From assembly GCA_037976565.1 (NCBI GenBank), contig CP137675.1:5032364-5096363 (forward strand): DNA of 64,000 bases, read 5' to 3'. This DNA comes from Mesocentrotus franciscanus (Eukaryota > Echinodermata > Echinoidea > Camarodonta > Strongylocentrotidae). The notes below the pieces were generated by a model. That model did no database searches. It had not been told where the DNA came from and was given only the letters and a program-made list of their open reading frames with translations. Below are positions 1 to 11,152 of this stretch, one piece after another (the stretch's first letter is position 1; every line of letters starts with the position of its first letter). The translations under genes and the position numbers were made by a program.

Positions 1-164
1 AGAAAGCTAAAATCAGTCAATATTAGCCAAATCTACAGGAACAAAGTGCATCAATATTTTCTGGACATGTGACAAAACACAAAAAGCATAACATAAGTCA
101 ACACAAAGCGTAGCATCCCCTATGACCTTTGACCTTTGACCTACATAATCTGAAATCGTACTTA

Positions 165-911
165 CCGTATTTGCCGGCGTAAAGGCCGCAGTATTTTCTC
201 TTCCGAAAATATCAAAAAGTCGGGGTGCGGCCAATCCGCAACAACAGTTAAAAATCGGCTGTTAAAACAGCACGTAATTTCGTACATATGGGACTCCCAA
301 CGGTACAATGACTAGATCTATACCAGTAATGGTACAGGACATTTCTAGATTAACTCCACACATCTTACCGACTATTTCATGTTGCATTGTTGACATGAAG
401 TTTTGCCGATCTCGTGAATAAACTTCATTACCTATTTTTAACAAATTCTACCGGTAGATCTAGATTTAAGTCCGTGACATTGCATTGCTAAAAGAAGGGA
501 CCGTTACGGAGCTACCGCGAACGCAACTGCGCATCTAGCCAAAGTCGCAATTTCAGATTACACCGCACATCGTGGTAGGGGTATTATACATGTATGTAGG
601 ATACCAAATCTGCCTGCGATACAGTACTAGCTTAAAATCGATGAAAATTTGCAAAATTACGATCATTTTTGAGGTAAACTTCCTGTAAATTTATAAGAAT
701 ATTGATGAGTTTGGTATCAGTTTGTAGAAAAAAATAGTGTTCTACGAGAAAATTACGCTTATTTTGTTTGGTCCGTTTGTTTTTTTTACCTTTTTTTGTT
801 TTTTTTTTACCTTTTTTTGTTTTTTGTTTTTCCTTTTTTTTTTTTTTACAAAATGTCAAAGTTGGGGGTGCGGCCTATGCGGCGGTGCGGCCTTATCGCC
901 GGCAAATACGG
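165..911. mobile_element. TA-flanked DNA transposon relic (Tc1/mariner/pogo-type MITE)
   Basis: The ends are inverted repeats: left CCGTATTTGCCGGCG and the right end reading the same inward from 911. They continue with near-matching AAGGCCGCA. The dinucleotide TA flanks both sides (163-164 and 912-913), the target duplication expected for Tc1/mariner/pogo elements. The inside contains poly-T/poly-A stretches near 780-850 and no recognisable transposase. A second element at 15729-17812 has related ends and also sits between TA dinucleotides. Confidence 0.75.
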
Positions 912-1185
912 TAGGCTGTATTTTGATACCATGAACCTTCTTATCAAATTTCATTAAAATCCGTCAAACATTACTAAAGTTATAGAACAAAAACCAGATT
1001 TGTTATGGAAGGACGGACGGACGGACGGCAGCGTTACTATATCCCCTCCGACTTTGTCGGCGAGGGGATAACAAGTTAACAGTTCCTTTTATCAGACTTT
1101 GTAAATACATCTGCACTACACCTCAACAGTATTACTATACACCAGACAGTGGCCAGTACTGGAAATGAAGAAGAAGATGACTTAC
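912..1185. repeat. Intronic repeat with GGAC tract and short hairpin
   Basis: Holds a (GGAC)n microsatellite at about 1011-1028 followed by a strong hairpin at 1040-1070: TATCCCCTCCGAC, a short loop, then GTCGGCGAGGGGATA. It looks like the end of a dispersed repeat. No exon for the kinase C-lobe end was found here or in 1-164, so that part of the receptor should lie left of the window. Confidence 0.5.
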
Positions 1186-1320
1186 ATTTTTTCTGGGCAG
1201 TTTTCTGGTGGTCTTAGTACATTGCCTCCTTTGATATATTCTCCAGCCTCCTCGTTTGATAGGCCTTGGTAAGGCAGCTCCCCTAATGTTGACATCTCCC
1301 ATAATAAGATACCAAATGAC
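1186..1320 (-). CDS. InR: InR exon 19: kinase C-lobe, alpha-F region
   Basis: 44 codons plus split codons at both ends. The acceptor AG is 1322-1321 after a C-rich tract; the donor GTAAGT follows 1186. The first base completes the Trp of DVW from exon 18, then SFGILLWEMSTLGELPYQGL follows, the SFGVVLWEI/PYQGL block of insulin receptor kinases. It continues with NEEAGEYIKGG and RPPENCPEK. The exon ends in phase 2 (AT). The next exon, with the CW...RP motif of the C-lobe, is not in the window. Confidence 0.93.
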
Positions 1321-1989
1321 CTGTGCAGGGTGGGGGATGACGAGAATAGTTTTGATGAACTTGTTCTTATGTGTGTTTGATTGAGAATGGTACAGGAAAT
1401 ACATGTATAATAGAGAAAGAACAGTTGCTTTGTATAAAAGGCTTATGACAAGGGTAAACAAAAAAGACAACTACAGAGAGAAATGATAAGTTTCAAACTT
1501 CTTTTGAAAAGGGAGATATATATATAAGGAAAATGAAAAAGAATTACATGAGAAATAATTAAGAATTAGAGAAAGATAATAACACATTCAGAAAAGAAAA
1601 CGCATTCATAAAGGCAAGGATACAAGACTTCTCGTGACAAAACCACTAAATCTACCACTGCCATTATATCATTAGAAGTCCTATCCTTCTTACAATGTTT
1701 CATATGACTGTTTGTTTCTCTTATTGTCTGCTCACCAAATATTTGTACAAATGTCTGTTTGTCTGATTGTGTACTCACCAGACATCTGAGCTTGTTTGGA
1801 ACACACCATCCTTGACAGGCTACAGAGCCATCCATATAATAGGGAGCATGCTATCTTAAATGTTATGTATATCTGTTTGCCTGATTGCTTGTCTGATTTT
1901 CTGTTTATCTGCCTGTCTGATTGTCTGATGATCGGTCTGATTGTCTGTCTGAATGTCTGTTTTGTCTGTTAGTCTGATTGTGTACTCAC
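1321..1989 (-). other. Intron 18 with GTCT-rich repeat and duplicated exon fragment
   Basis: Apart from the duplicated kinase-exon fragment at 1749-1849, this intron holds a low-complexity stretch rich in GTCTGATT/GTCTGTCT units (about 1860-1980) and AT-rich sequence. The same GTCTG-type repeats flank both exon copies and may have mediated the duplication. Confidence 0.6.
1749..1849 (-). pseudogene. Decayed tandem copy of the 3' half of InR exon 18
   Basis: Near-identical to 1941-2060 (the 3' part of the real exon plus intron). The copied coding part is 1779-1849 and keeps a perfect donor (GTGAGT, 1778-1773), but lacks the exon's 5' half and acceptor. Read in the receptor frame it gives MLPIIWMAL, then a TAG stop (1822-1820), then [14 protein letters not shown]. 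The real exon reads [11 protein letters not shown] here. It is therefore a local duplication that has lost coding ability, although its splice donor could still compete. Confidence 0.85.
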
Positions 1990-2119
1990 CAGACATCTGA
2001 GCTTGTTTGGAACACACCATCCTTGACAGATTCTGGAGCCATCCATCTGATAGGGAGCATTCCACCTCTCTCCTTACGGTAGTAATCAGACTGATAGATG
2101 TCTCGTGCTAAACCAAAGT
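1990..2119 (-). CDS. InR: InR exon 18: DFG and activation loop
   Basis: 42 codons with split codons at both ends. The acceptor AG is 2121-2120; the donor is GTGAGT. With the G from exon 17 it starts [20 protein letters not shown], then [24 protein letters not shown]. It contains the metal-binding DFG, the three-tyrosine activation loop IYxxDYY (equivalent of human Y1158/Y1162/Y1163, the autophosphorylation sites) and the P+1/APE segment as APES. It ends TG, completed by the first base of exon 19. Confidence 0.96.
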
Positions 2120-3619
2120 CTAATCAGATGTAGTAGATAAAAAGAAATATATTGAAAATACTGATTTAGCATACTTAAAACCATCAGGCTTACACCAGTT
2201 AGAAATGAAAAGGCAATCATTTGGTTGTGTATTCTGTAATTATAAAAAAATAAAAAAATAAACAAGTGAAACGCTCTCGGCAGTCTCGCCTGCATTACGC
2301 AAATTGATATGATGAAAAATTGAGGTAGGGACATTATTGATAGGCAGGGTGGCCCATTAGCAGGCCCCCCCCAAATGAAATCCTCTGAATCTAATCAGCA
2401 TTTTGAAGTGAATATTGACTAAGAATATGCAGACCTGGAATGACATTTGACCTTGACTTTGTCACCTAAAAGACTAATCACATGGTTGGGGATACTTGAT
2501 AACCCTTATGTTCAAGTTTCATGGAATAGGAATGTATACTTTCAAAATTACAATAAAAATTCAAGATCTTGACGTGATGCCACAACATAGTCTAAGTTTG
2601 ATGACCGGAAATGACCTTTGACCTTGACTTAGTGACCTCAAATTCTACTCACATGATTGGGGATACTTGATAACCCTTTAGTCTAAGTTTCATTGAATAA
2701 TAACTTATACTTTCAAAATTATATTAAAAATTCAGGTTAAGTTTTTGATGATGATGCCACAACATGGTCAAGTATGTTGACCTTAAATGACCTTTGACCT
2801 TGATTTTGTGACCTGAAATTCTCCTCACATGATTGGGGATACTTGATAACCCTTTAGTCCAAGTTTCATTGAATAATAATTTATACTTTCAAAATTATAT
2901 TAAAAATTCAAAAACTTAACCTCAGGTTAAGTTTTTGATGATGATGCCACAACATGGTCTAAGTTTGTTGACCTTAAATGACCTTTGACCTTGACTTTGT
3001 GACCTGAAATTCTCCTCACATGATTGGGGATACTTGATAACCCTTTAGTCCAAGTTTCATTGAATAAGAACTTATACTTTCAAAATTATATGAAAAATTC
3101 AAAAACTTAACCTTGGTTAAGTTTTTGATGTTGACGCCCGCCGTCGCCGCCACGGAAAAGCAGCGCCTATGTCTCGCTTTTTGCTACGCATGCGAGACAA
3201 AAACCTATTCCACAATCGTCCACAATAATGAGGCTACCTTATTTCTCTTCTATCCCCATCATTACAAGAAGTGATCAGTATCATCATCATCTTCATCATC
3301 AATTCATCATCACCATTATCATCGTCATCATCATCATTACACAGTAACTGTAACAGAAAGAAAATTTAAAAAATTGCCATTTTGCTGGCAGTGAAAGGAA
3401 AAGTTAACTTCAAAGGTTTAATAAACTCTCTACTCACACTGGGGTGTCCATCTAAAATTTGTACGAGTTCCCAATTTAATCACATGTATAATCAAGTTCA
3501 TGAAAACTTTTTAATAGTTCATCCAGAAAATTTCTGTCATGAGATTCATGAGTAATATGTAGGGAGACTGTACATGGGAGACTGTGATTCCTATGACATT
3601 ACAACATTGTTCATCATAC
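2120..3619 (-). other. Intron 17, mostly minisatellite and CAT-rich repeats
   Basis: Besides the minisatellite at 2420-3120, it holds a GC-rich repeat end around 3130-3205 (GCCCGCCGTCGCCGCC, then a hairpin around the GCATGC core at 3188-3193) and an imperfect (CAT)n/(ATC)n tract at about 3272-3340. The rest is plain AT-rich intron. Confidence 0.6.
2420..3120 (+). repeat. Minisatellite, about 4 units of 170-190 bp
   Basis: Four successive units share the order TGACCTTTGACCTTGACTT, TGATTGGGGATACTTGATAA, CAAGTTTCATTGAATAA, TACTTTCAAAATTATAT and GATGCCACAACATGGTC, starting near 2441, 2612, 2788 and 2978. Spacing is about 170-190 bp. The last two units are the most alike. No open frame of note. 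Confidence 0.8.
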
Positions 3620-3779
3620 CTGCAACTTTACACGTTCCCTCTTCAGATACAAGACAATTCCTGGCTGACAGATCTCTGTGAACGTATTTCCTGGCTGCTA
3701 AGAATGACATTCCATCAGCGATCTCAGCAGCCATGCTGAGGAGTTGTTCTAGGGTAGGGATACTCTTACGATCTATCAG
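3620..3779 (-). CDS. InR: InR exon 17: kinase alpha-E and catalytic loop
   Basis: 53 codons plus one base. The acceptor ends TATCAG; the donor is GTATGA. It encodes LIDRKSIPTLEQLLSMAAEI, then ADGMSFLAARKY, VHRDLSARNCLV and SEEGTCKVA. The catalytic Asp and Asn are present in HRDLSARN; insulin and IGF receptors normally have HRDLAARN, so Ala to Ser is a substitution next to the catalytic loop. The exon ends with the G that begins the Asp codon of DFG. Confidence 0.95.
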
Positions 3780-4156
3780 CTGATAGGTGAAGGATGGGAT
3801 TGGAGAGCAAAAAAAGAATGTGTTACCACCATGGCAATAACCAATACTCCACTCCGTCTCGCAGTCTTGAATAATTTGAAAGACAGTATAGGGTTACAGG
3901 ATTTGGTTGGTAAGCATACAATTCTCATGAAAGTGGTGTGTTAATTAAAACAACAACATGAACAACAACAAACAAGGTTGCTTCATTAATGTCAATATTC
4001 AAACAGGACTGGTCTTTATTGATAATCCATAGGTTGTAAAGGTATCCATAAATTGTATAGTGGTATCTTGTAGACTGTATTAAAGGTATCCTGTAAATTT
4101 TTTCTATATTCTTATACAATACTCTGCAAAATGTAAGCGATTATTCTTCAGCTTAC
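3780..4156 (-). other. Intron 16, plain AT-rich
   Basis: Short intron between kinase exons. It contains a CAACAACA run near 3950-3975 and otherwise unremarkable AT-rich sequence. Confidence 0.6.
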
Positions 4157-4301
4157 TGGTAAGTCTTGTTGGTTCTCAGGTCTCCTCGCTCTCAACCAGT
4201 TTTTGAGGTCACCCTGCGCCATGAACTCCATTATCACGTATGTTGGTTGACCTTTTGACACGACGCCTAGCAACCTCACAACATTGTGAGCATCAATAAG
4301 T
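4157..4301 (-). CDS. InR: InR exon 16: kinase beta-4/5, hinge, alpha-D
   Basis: One base plus 48 codons. Acceptor TTTCAG, donor GTAAGC. The first A completes the Lys of SVMK; then [40 protein letters not shown] and PENQQDLP. The block [16 protein letters not shown] is diagnostic for insulin-type receptors, and MEFMAQGDL is the hinge and ATP-pocket floor. It ends in phase 0. Confidence 0.96.
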
Positions 4302-4542
4302 CTGAAATAAGAAGTGATTATAAATCAGTATTACATCTTCAACATCATCATTCACATCATCAAGATCATATCATTTATGACATGACCATCAATAAGAGGG
4401 TCATTTTCACCTTCATACCATGGTCATCATTCCAATTTATTCTACCACCATCCTCATCCTTATCCCCACTTTCATCCTCATCACCATACTCATCATCATC
4501 CATCTCATCAATCATAAAGAAACTACCACGAATAATACTCAC

Positions 4543-4753
4543 TTCATGACGGACGCTTCATTCAAGAACTCAATCCTGTCTCTCATGGAAGCGTTAGCCT
4601 GAACAGACTTGATAGCCACTCTGGAGATCTCTTCTTCTTCAGGTAGGATACCCTTAGCCAGACCCTCATACACCATACCAAAGCTGCCTTTGCCTAGCTC
4701 TCGGATGATCTCTAGCTTGTCACGGGGGAACTCCCACTCATCGGCTACATACA
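4543..4753 (-). CDS. InR: InR exon 15: kinase N-lobe with P-loop
   Basis: 69 codons with split codons on both sides. The acceptor AG is 4755-4754; the donor is GTGAGT. It encodes [19 protein letters not shown], then [11 protein letters not shown] (glycine-rich loop GxGxFG), SRVAIKSV (the ATP-anchoring Lys in VAIK) and [12 protein letters not shown] (alpha-C helix with the salt-bridge Glu). It matches vertebrate INSR/IGF1R almost residue for residue around DEWE, the P-loop and [10 protein letters not shown]. Confidence 0.97.
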
Positions 4754-5449
4754 CTGAGATGATTAAATCAATGACATTTTTTCAAATAAGATTTTGCATG
4801 AGTGTGAGGTCAAAGGACTGTTTACCATCCTCTCATGGATATGACCTGGTTAAAAAACAGAACAACAACAGCAACAACAAAACAAAACAAAATACATCCC
4901 TCATAAAATTACCTACAAACAAAACGAAACAACAACAGTTGTTCAGTCAAATAAGGATACTTTTATTTTCCATATAAAATTTCCACATATGAATAAATGT
5001 TTCTTTTCAAAGTAATTGAGATCTAATGGACTTAAATCCTAAAATGACTTTACAGATATCCTTTTCATCACGACATTCTGTCTCAATGATGAACTTCAAG
5101 TTGGAATATTGCTTCCAATAATCATTCTCGTTGAGCTATAGACCGGTTTACTAACATATTCAAATTTTATGCATACCTTTTAAACACAGGTTTTTCTTGA
5201 CAACCCGAAAGCTTGCCCGATGCTTACCCGACATAGCAACAAGTTATAAATGCACACCGCATTCTGAGTATTGTAGTTGATTCATTAATAACAGATTAAT
5301 GGAATAACTTGTCACTAGGTCCCCAGGAAAGAAACATCCATAAATTTGAATATATTAGTAAACCGGTCTATTCAATGAAATCCTGCGTATGAATTTCACA
5401 AAAGTTCAACAAAGTATACCAAGAAATGACTTATAATCAGCAAACTTAC
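4754..5449 (-). other. Intron 14
   Basis: Contains a CAA/AAAC-rich low-complexity run at about 4858-4935 and the 234-bp inverted-repeat element at 5138-5371. Otherwise AT-rich with no further exon. Confidence 0.6.
5138..5371. mobile_element. 234-bp MITE with about 32-bp inverted ends
   Basis: The left end reads ATAGACCGGTTTACTAACAT and the right end is its near-perfect reverse complement (ATATTAGTAAACCGGTCTAT). The arms extend about 32 bp with a few mismatches. The middle is non-coding. Flanking duplications are not clear; a TA at the edge is possible. Confidence 0.7.
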
Positions 5450-5523
5450 TATCACTGGTGCTCATGTATTCTGGATTGACAGACGCATAGAGAACACCAT
5501 CAGGCATTTGGTCTTTACGATAG
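5450..5523 (-). CDS. InR: InR exon 14: juxtamembrane with NPEY
   Basis: 24 codons plus single bases at each end. Acceptor TTCACAG, donor GTAAGT. Encodes YRKDQMPDGVLYASVNPEY, then MSTSD. NPEY is the NPxY motif whose phosphotyrosine recruits the PTB domains of IRS and Shc in insulin and IGF receptors; VLYASVNPEY is the family consensus. Joined to exon 15 it reads SDMYVADEWE. Confidence 0.96.
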
Positions 5524-5785
5524 CTGTGAAAAGGAGACAAAAAAGAATAATAATCAATTATCAATCTTTCCAATACCTTCTTAGGGAGTTGTGGTTGAAA
5601 ACATTAAGGACAACCTAAGGCAATCAAAGAAAATCAAAGTAATCTACACAAAGTATTGTGAAATCAGAATTGAATTGTTAATGACAGCTAATTTTACTGC
5701 AATTTTGTTCTTCTCGCAGATTGCAAATTGCAGAGGTCATGCACATTGTATTTTGACAAACCGTTGATGTAGTACAATAACTTAC

Positions 5786-5900
5786 TGCCATCTAAGGAAG
5801 ATAATGATGAAGACTATGATGATGATGACTGCTGCAATGCTGACTGCTATCGTTACTCCCATCATGGGGGGTAAGGCTTTATCAGGTTCGTACGTAGGAT
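5786..5900 (-). CDS. InR: InR exon 13: transmembrane helix
   Basis: 37 codons plus two bases at each end. Acceptor CCTTTAG, donor GTAAGT. After PTYEPDKALPPMMG comes a hydrophobic run VTIAVSIAAVIIIIVFIIIF of about 22 residues, ending at the stop-transfer LRWHYRK formed with exon 14. It is the single membrane span of the beta subunit. Confidence 0.95.
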
Positions 5901-6376
5901 CTAAAGGAAGACAGAGATAAGTCATTTGCTTAGTGTCAATGGTTATTTTGGAAACTTATCAAATAAATTTTCAAGCAACCAAACAAATTCTAGTCAAAAT
6001 TCATTTATTCATTCATCGAACAACAGCATTTTGAGTTATAAAATTAATAATAGGATAATTCATAAAATTTATTAATTATTTAAATGGAATCATGTGATGA
6101 CATCTCATTAAAAAAAATTTGACTTCATATCATAATCTTCATTTACTGTATTTCAAATATGATGTCAACATCTACACAAACACACAATGTATCAGGTTAA
6201 CATGTAACCTTTCGAGCTCGAAAATATGAAATCCATTTCATGTAAATGTTACTGAAGATTGATATGTCTCTTTGTATGAATATACATCCAAATAGTGGCA
6301 ATTGGAAAAGTTAATGTGTCAAATGACATAGTGGTTGGTTTAGCAGAAAGAATGAGAAGGCATGAGGCATACTTAC
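5901..6376 (-). other. Intron 12, AT-rich, nothing notable
   Basis: AT-rich intronic sequence. No further exon, repeat family or RNA gene recognised. Confidence 0.5.
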
Positions 6377-6554
6377 TGTTTGTAATATCAGGTACACTGA
6401 ACATGACAGGCTTGGTCCACGGACCCTCGCCAGCGAGTGACACCGCCCTCACCATCGCTGTGTAGTTACCGACCTTTAACCCCAGTAGTTCGGCCCCCAA
6501 CACTCGTCTGTAACCCTCCGCTGACACGCATTCGGTGTTCTCTGTTGACTGTGT
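6377..6554 (-). CDS. InR: InR exon 12: second half of FnIII-3
   Basis: 59 codons plus one base. Acceptor TTCAG, donor GTAAGT. Encodes TQSTENTECVSAEGYRRVLG, then AELLGLKVGNYTAMVRAVSL and AGEGPWTKPVMFSVPDITN. The Cys in TECVS aligns with human beta-subunit C860 (alpha-beta disulfide), and GNYT and SLAGEGPWT are family hallmarks. It carries the N-glycosylation sequon NYT. Confidence 0.94.
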
Positions 6555-7477
6555 CTGAAGTAAAAGAATAAAACAAAACATCCTCAACAATACACACTTG
6601 TTTTGACTACACCCAAATGTCGATATTCTGTATGAAAGTTTAAGAGGGGAAGAGGAGGGAGGGGCTAAAATTGAATGACATAATTAAATAGGTACAAAGT
6701 AGTAGAATTGCCTCCAACAAGGAAGGCATGAAGTGTTTTGCAAGTCTGAAATCCCAGTAAAACTATCATCCCCTGGCAGTTTTCCCCTTCCCTTGTACTA
6801 CAGGCTTGCTAGTAGACAAGTCCAAGGATAATTTCAAAGCCTCATATTATCAAAAATGAAATTGCCTCTAGCAGGTAACAGTGTCTTTGACCCCGTTCTC
6901 ACTCACTTTGAAAGTGGTCTTAGTTAGACCGCTCCAGAGGAACGGGTCTTGAGGAACGGTTTGCGAGGGTTCACACTCCGAGCAGTTTTTATGGCTCAAA
7001 CCGCTCCACGAGTCAAAGTGGTCTTGTTGCTATGGCAGCTCAGGTCAGCGGGTAAATTTTTCGCGGAATACTAAGCGTATGTACCGTACTACATGTTTCG
7101 CGCGAACGTCACTAGCTCACTTCCGTTCAAAGTACGCTTCCGTTCACACTCGCACGTTAGAGCGCTCCAAACCGCTCTTAATAAGACCCGCTCCTCAAGA
7201 CCACCTCCGAGGTGGTCTTCTGGAGCGGTCCAGAAGTCCACTTCCCGGACCACTTTGACCGTTCTCACTCACCTAAGAACCGCTCCTGAGGAACGGGTCT
7301 TAGTTAGACCACTCCAACGAAGTGAATGAGAACGGGGTGTTTGTCTTTCATAAAAAGGCAAATAGTGAATCACTTTAAATGTTGGCGTTTATTTTTGAAT
7401 GAATAAGATAATACATGTATCTTAATCACATGTGACCTCTACATGATGAAATGATATTCATTCAGGTCTGGACATAC
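6555..7477 (-). other. Intron 11 carrying one copy of MITE family A
   Basis: AT-rich intron interrupted by the 447-bp element at 6891-7337. No other structure recognised. Confidence 0.6.
6891..7337 (+). mobile_element. MITE family A, copy 1 (CCCCGTTCTCACTCACTT ends)
   Basis: Begins CCCCGTTCTCACTCACTTTG and ends with the imperfect inverse (AATGAGAACGGGG). Long sub-terminal inverted repeats follow (GTGGTCTTAGTTAGACCGCTC-type, repeated inside in both directions), with a GC-rich middle including TACCGTACTACATGTTTCGC. Two more copies occur on the other strand at 34612-35066 and 47356-47806. Non-coding and non-autonomous; the superfamily is unclear because no convincing target duplication is visible. 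Confidence 0.85.
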
Positions 7478-7686
7478 CACAGGTTTGGGTGTTGAACGGC
7501 TCTCTACCACTGTATACGCATCACGTTCATCTCCGACATCATTGACCTCCACATCCATCATCTCAAACCTGATTTCATGGATGACGATGATGCCATTAGG
7601 GTTGCTAGGTTCGGCCCAAGTCAGGTGGACTCTGTCTGTTGAGGTATGGTTTATCATCACGGCAGACTCGATCTGGTCGGCTGATT
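7478..7686 (-). CDS. InR: InR exon 11: first half of FnIII-3
   Basis: Two bases plus 69 codons. Acceptor TGCTCACAG, donor GTATGT. Encodes ESADQIESAVMINHTSTDRV, HLTWAEPSNPNGIIVIHEIR and an acidic segment ending ESRSTPKPV. HLTWAEPSNPNG is the FnIII motif seen as W-EP-NPNG in INSR/IGF1R. Extracellular, beta subunit; one sequon (NHT). Confidence 0.94.
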
Positions 7687-8317
7687 CTGTGAGCAAAATT
7701 AGAAATACCAAGTGATAGGGTGCCCTTCCTAGCCAAAGTAAATGCTGCCACCTTTGTTTGCTATCCCCCCTCCAATGTTTTATTGTTTTTTGGGTCTTTG
7801 GGGGAGGACAAAAGAAGAGAGGAGTGCATTTGAATTCCAAATCAATCAAGTACTGTATATCACTCACGTGAGCATGAGATTGTGAATCCCTGTGCTTTCA
7901 CAAATGTTCATCTTCATTATTTATTAAAGTGGGTTGGTCTGCAGTTTCCATGTGCAGAAGGTCATACTTGTCTCGAGCATCCTCCTCATTTAGACCAACC
8001 TTACTGCTTTCTTTCTTCACCATATATTTCCATGAAATCTGTTATTTTCTTGAAAACCATGCTAGCCTATAGAAAAGGGGGTTATTACATCACATACTCT
8101 ATCCTTAGCTTATTAAACGTGAGGATCATAAAGGCACCTTAGTGCAGAGTAATGGTGCTGATTGCAAATTTAAGATAAAAATTATGTTAATTCATTGAAA
8201 TAAAAAATGTCTAAAAATGTTTAGAATATGTTATACAATTTTTAAAAACAAAAATCTAGAATGAGCCTTTGATTGTAAAGACATTTACAGAATGCATGAA
8301 GACTAAGTGTGACCAAC
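7687..8317 (-). other. Intron 10, nothing notable
   Basis: AT-rich intron with no recognised repeat or further exon. The short open frames here are not supported by codon pattern or homology. Confidence 0.5.
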
Positions 8318-8655
8318 CTTTAGGCAGTGAACGTCCATACATCGCCGCAGCACGACTGCAATCCTTTGAGTTACAGGCTTGCAAGGTGATGAAATACTCT
8401 GTGAAGTGCTCCAACCCCGTCACACGGAAAGACTCTACCAGACCGATGACTCTCTCCTCCACTCTAGAGGGTGGGGTTGTGGAAGCATTCACCCCTGTAG
8501 CAGGGCTGCTGGGGTACAGAGATCCATTGAGGTTGAATCCTGAAGTGGGTGTGGTCGGTATAGGGGTGATAAAGCTGGTGGTGGTGGGCGTGGTCCCTAC
8601 ATCCTGGATAGCGCTGCCTGGGACATCTCGTTTCTTGCGACGACGTGTGTCAGGT
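8318..8655 (-). CDS. InR: InR exon 10: furin site, beta N-terminus, FnIII-2 end
   Basis: 112 codons plus one base at each end. The acceptor AG is 8657-8656 (CTCTATAACAG); the donor GTTGGT is weak but keeps phase. Encodes PDTRRRKKRDVPGSAIQDVG. RRRKKR is a strong furin site that would split proreceptor into alpha and beta chains. A Thr/Pro/Ser-rich linker follows (about 45 residues, probably O-glycosylated), then RVIGLVESFRVTGLEHFTEY and FITLQACNSKDCSRAAAMYG, the last strands of FnIII-2. Sequons NGS and NAS. Confidence 0.95.
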
Positions 8656-11152
8656 CTGTTATAGAGAGGATTTTGAATGCAGGATACACAAAATATTTGA
8701 GTTGAAAAATAGTGTTGCTTTTGGTAGATCAAGTTACACCCCACCTGTTCAGGTATAACAACTGCAGAAAATCAAACATGATTCTATTCCAAATATGGCA
8801 TAACATACAACAATCTCACGATGCAGGTTACATAGATTCCTTGGTATATTGTATACAAATGCCACAATGAAAACAAGTATTTGATCTTGCACCAAAATAA
8901 AAGGTAGAATGCATCACAAACTGTTGTGCATCGGGAAATTATGCTTTAAATACAAGTGATAAAAAGGGATTGTGAATTTTCAACATGCATTACAAATAGT
9001 AAAAGTAAAAATCCCATACACCCCTACAATACAAAGCACATAAAACTTGATGGTCACTGTGCTCACTTTTTAAAGCTAATTTTTCAATCCATTTCCTAAA
9101 AGACATACAGGTAAACATTAAGATGTTGCTATGAACCTGAAGTTGAACAGAACATGTTTTTTTTTTTTTTAAATAAAAAACAATTGTGCTGAGAATTCTT
9201 TCAAATTGACCAAAAAAATTGCAAGGTTGTGTAAGAAGCTGTTTAGAAACACACACCAACCCTTAATACAGTAAAGCAGTAATCTAATGCACTAGACCGC
9301 AATATGTGAACACATATATTGAATTCACTTTTGGATATTCCACTAATCTAATCTGTTCATCACTAATATAGTTTTAAGATAGACAATATATTCTTAGAAG
9401 GTTGTAATTTATGAACAGAGTAATTTTGATTAAGTCACGTTATATAGATTTCACTCAGCAACATTTCATTCTACATAATTTCTGGACTAAAAAAAAAGCA
9501 CTTTACAGTATTTGAGTACCCGGTAGTATCTGATTAGTATGTTTCAACTGAGCCTCCCCAAAAAAAAAAAAATCTGCCTTAAAAACAGTTTGTAGCCCGA
9601 TTCATTTTGTAAGAACCATCCTTCTTCTTCTCGATTTTCTTCTTCTTCTCGTTTTCTTTGTCCTCATAAAAACTAATGTAATTTGGCTTCTACTGGACCA
9701 TCTATAGAATGGTAAAGCTCACATAAATCAGCCAATGAGCAAACTAACCTTTCCATCAAATCAGAGAAAAGGAGCCCCATGATTATATTACATTTGTTTG
9801 CCATGGGGAAGGGTGGTATGAAATTTGGGTCATGTTTAATACAAATATAGTGCATTATTGAAAACAAGGGCATATTAATAAAGGAATTTTTGATTGATAG
9901 ATTTGTAAAGAGGATGAATTAAACAATTCATATCTTCTTCTTAAAGAAGGCTTTAAAAGTATTCTAGATTATTTTCAGTCGGAAAAAATATTTCTCAGAA
10001 ACTACTTCCCAGATTCAGTAGCTTTTGTTGACAACATACTGCTATAAAAAACAATTTTAGCACGGCTAACAAATCAACATGCTGATGCCAACAAAAAATA
10101 CAAATCAGCATCATGAACCCTGCAGAACAGTCATATACACACAAATTTCAAAGTGCATTAAAAACCATAATGGTGCAATATTTTGGGGATTTTTGTTTTT
10201 TTTTCATAGTGAGCAACATGCAAGCAAGAACAATACACATTTTTTGCATACATTGCATTATTCATTCATTTTTTGTGACAAGCAAGCTTAAAAAAAAATC
10301 AAGCGAATGAGTAAGTGCAGGGCAGCATTCACGTTTTGAATATATATACAATAATTGTTTTCCTCTCGAAGGAAATTGACAACTAGTACATACCTACTAA
10401 TATTAATGTAATCCCTGGTTAGTGACCGTGAAGTGAAAGCGAGACAAGAAGAGTTAAACATTAGTCAAAAGATGATAGGGATGAGGGAAGGTAACCATAG
10501 CAACTTGGTATCGGATGGAGGATGAGGATTGGTGATGGGCGAGTAAAGATGAATTAGGGATGGGGGGGGGGGCATGAAGGTTAACAACAGTCCCACATAC
10601 TTCAAATGAGAGGGGGTGAAATGTTAATACAGATACAAGATATTTTAATTTATATTGCATGATGATCATAGTTATAGAAGGATGGTTAGAGAGATACTCT
10701 GCAGCTGTACAGTGTGAAGCTTCACAGGAATAGAAAGATGAATAAGTCCCCCTTTTTTTTAAAGACCGTGACGACCATCAAAGTATTTCTTTTTTAGTAT
10801 TCCACATCCCAAACAATATGTAACAGTAAATACACATAATCTGCATGAAATGGGTCCTGTGGATAATTTGAAATTTGGGGGAATGTGAAGAAAAATTGTA
10901 TACATCAAGACAAAGAACAATTAAAAATGAAAACATGATTAGGAAGTGAGATGAAAAAAGAGAACAGGGGAGAAAAACAACAAAACTATTAAAGTAATAA
11001 TGATAACAGAAGCATAGTAAGGCTTAGGAAAGATCATGTCATTGGATGAAAAATGACAAGGATAAAATTTATGACATGAGAGAGGATAAGATATAACTTC
11101 CTGTACATGTAACGGAATACAATAGAACTTTGATATGAATATGTAGACAACA

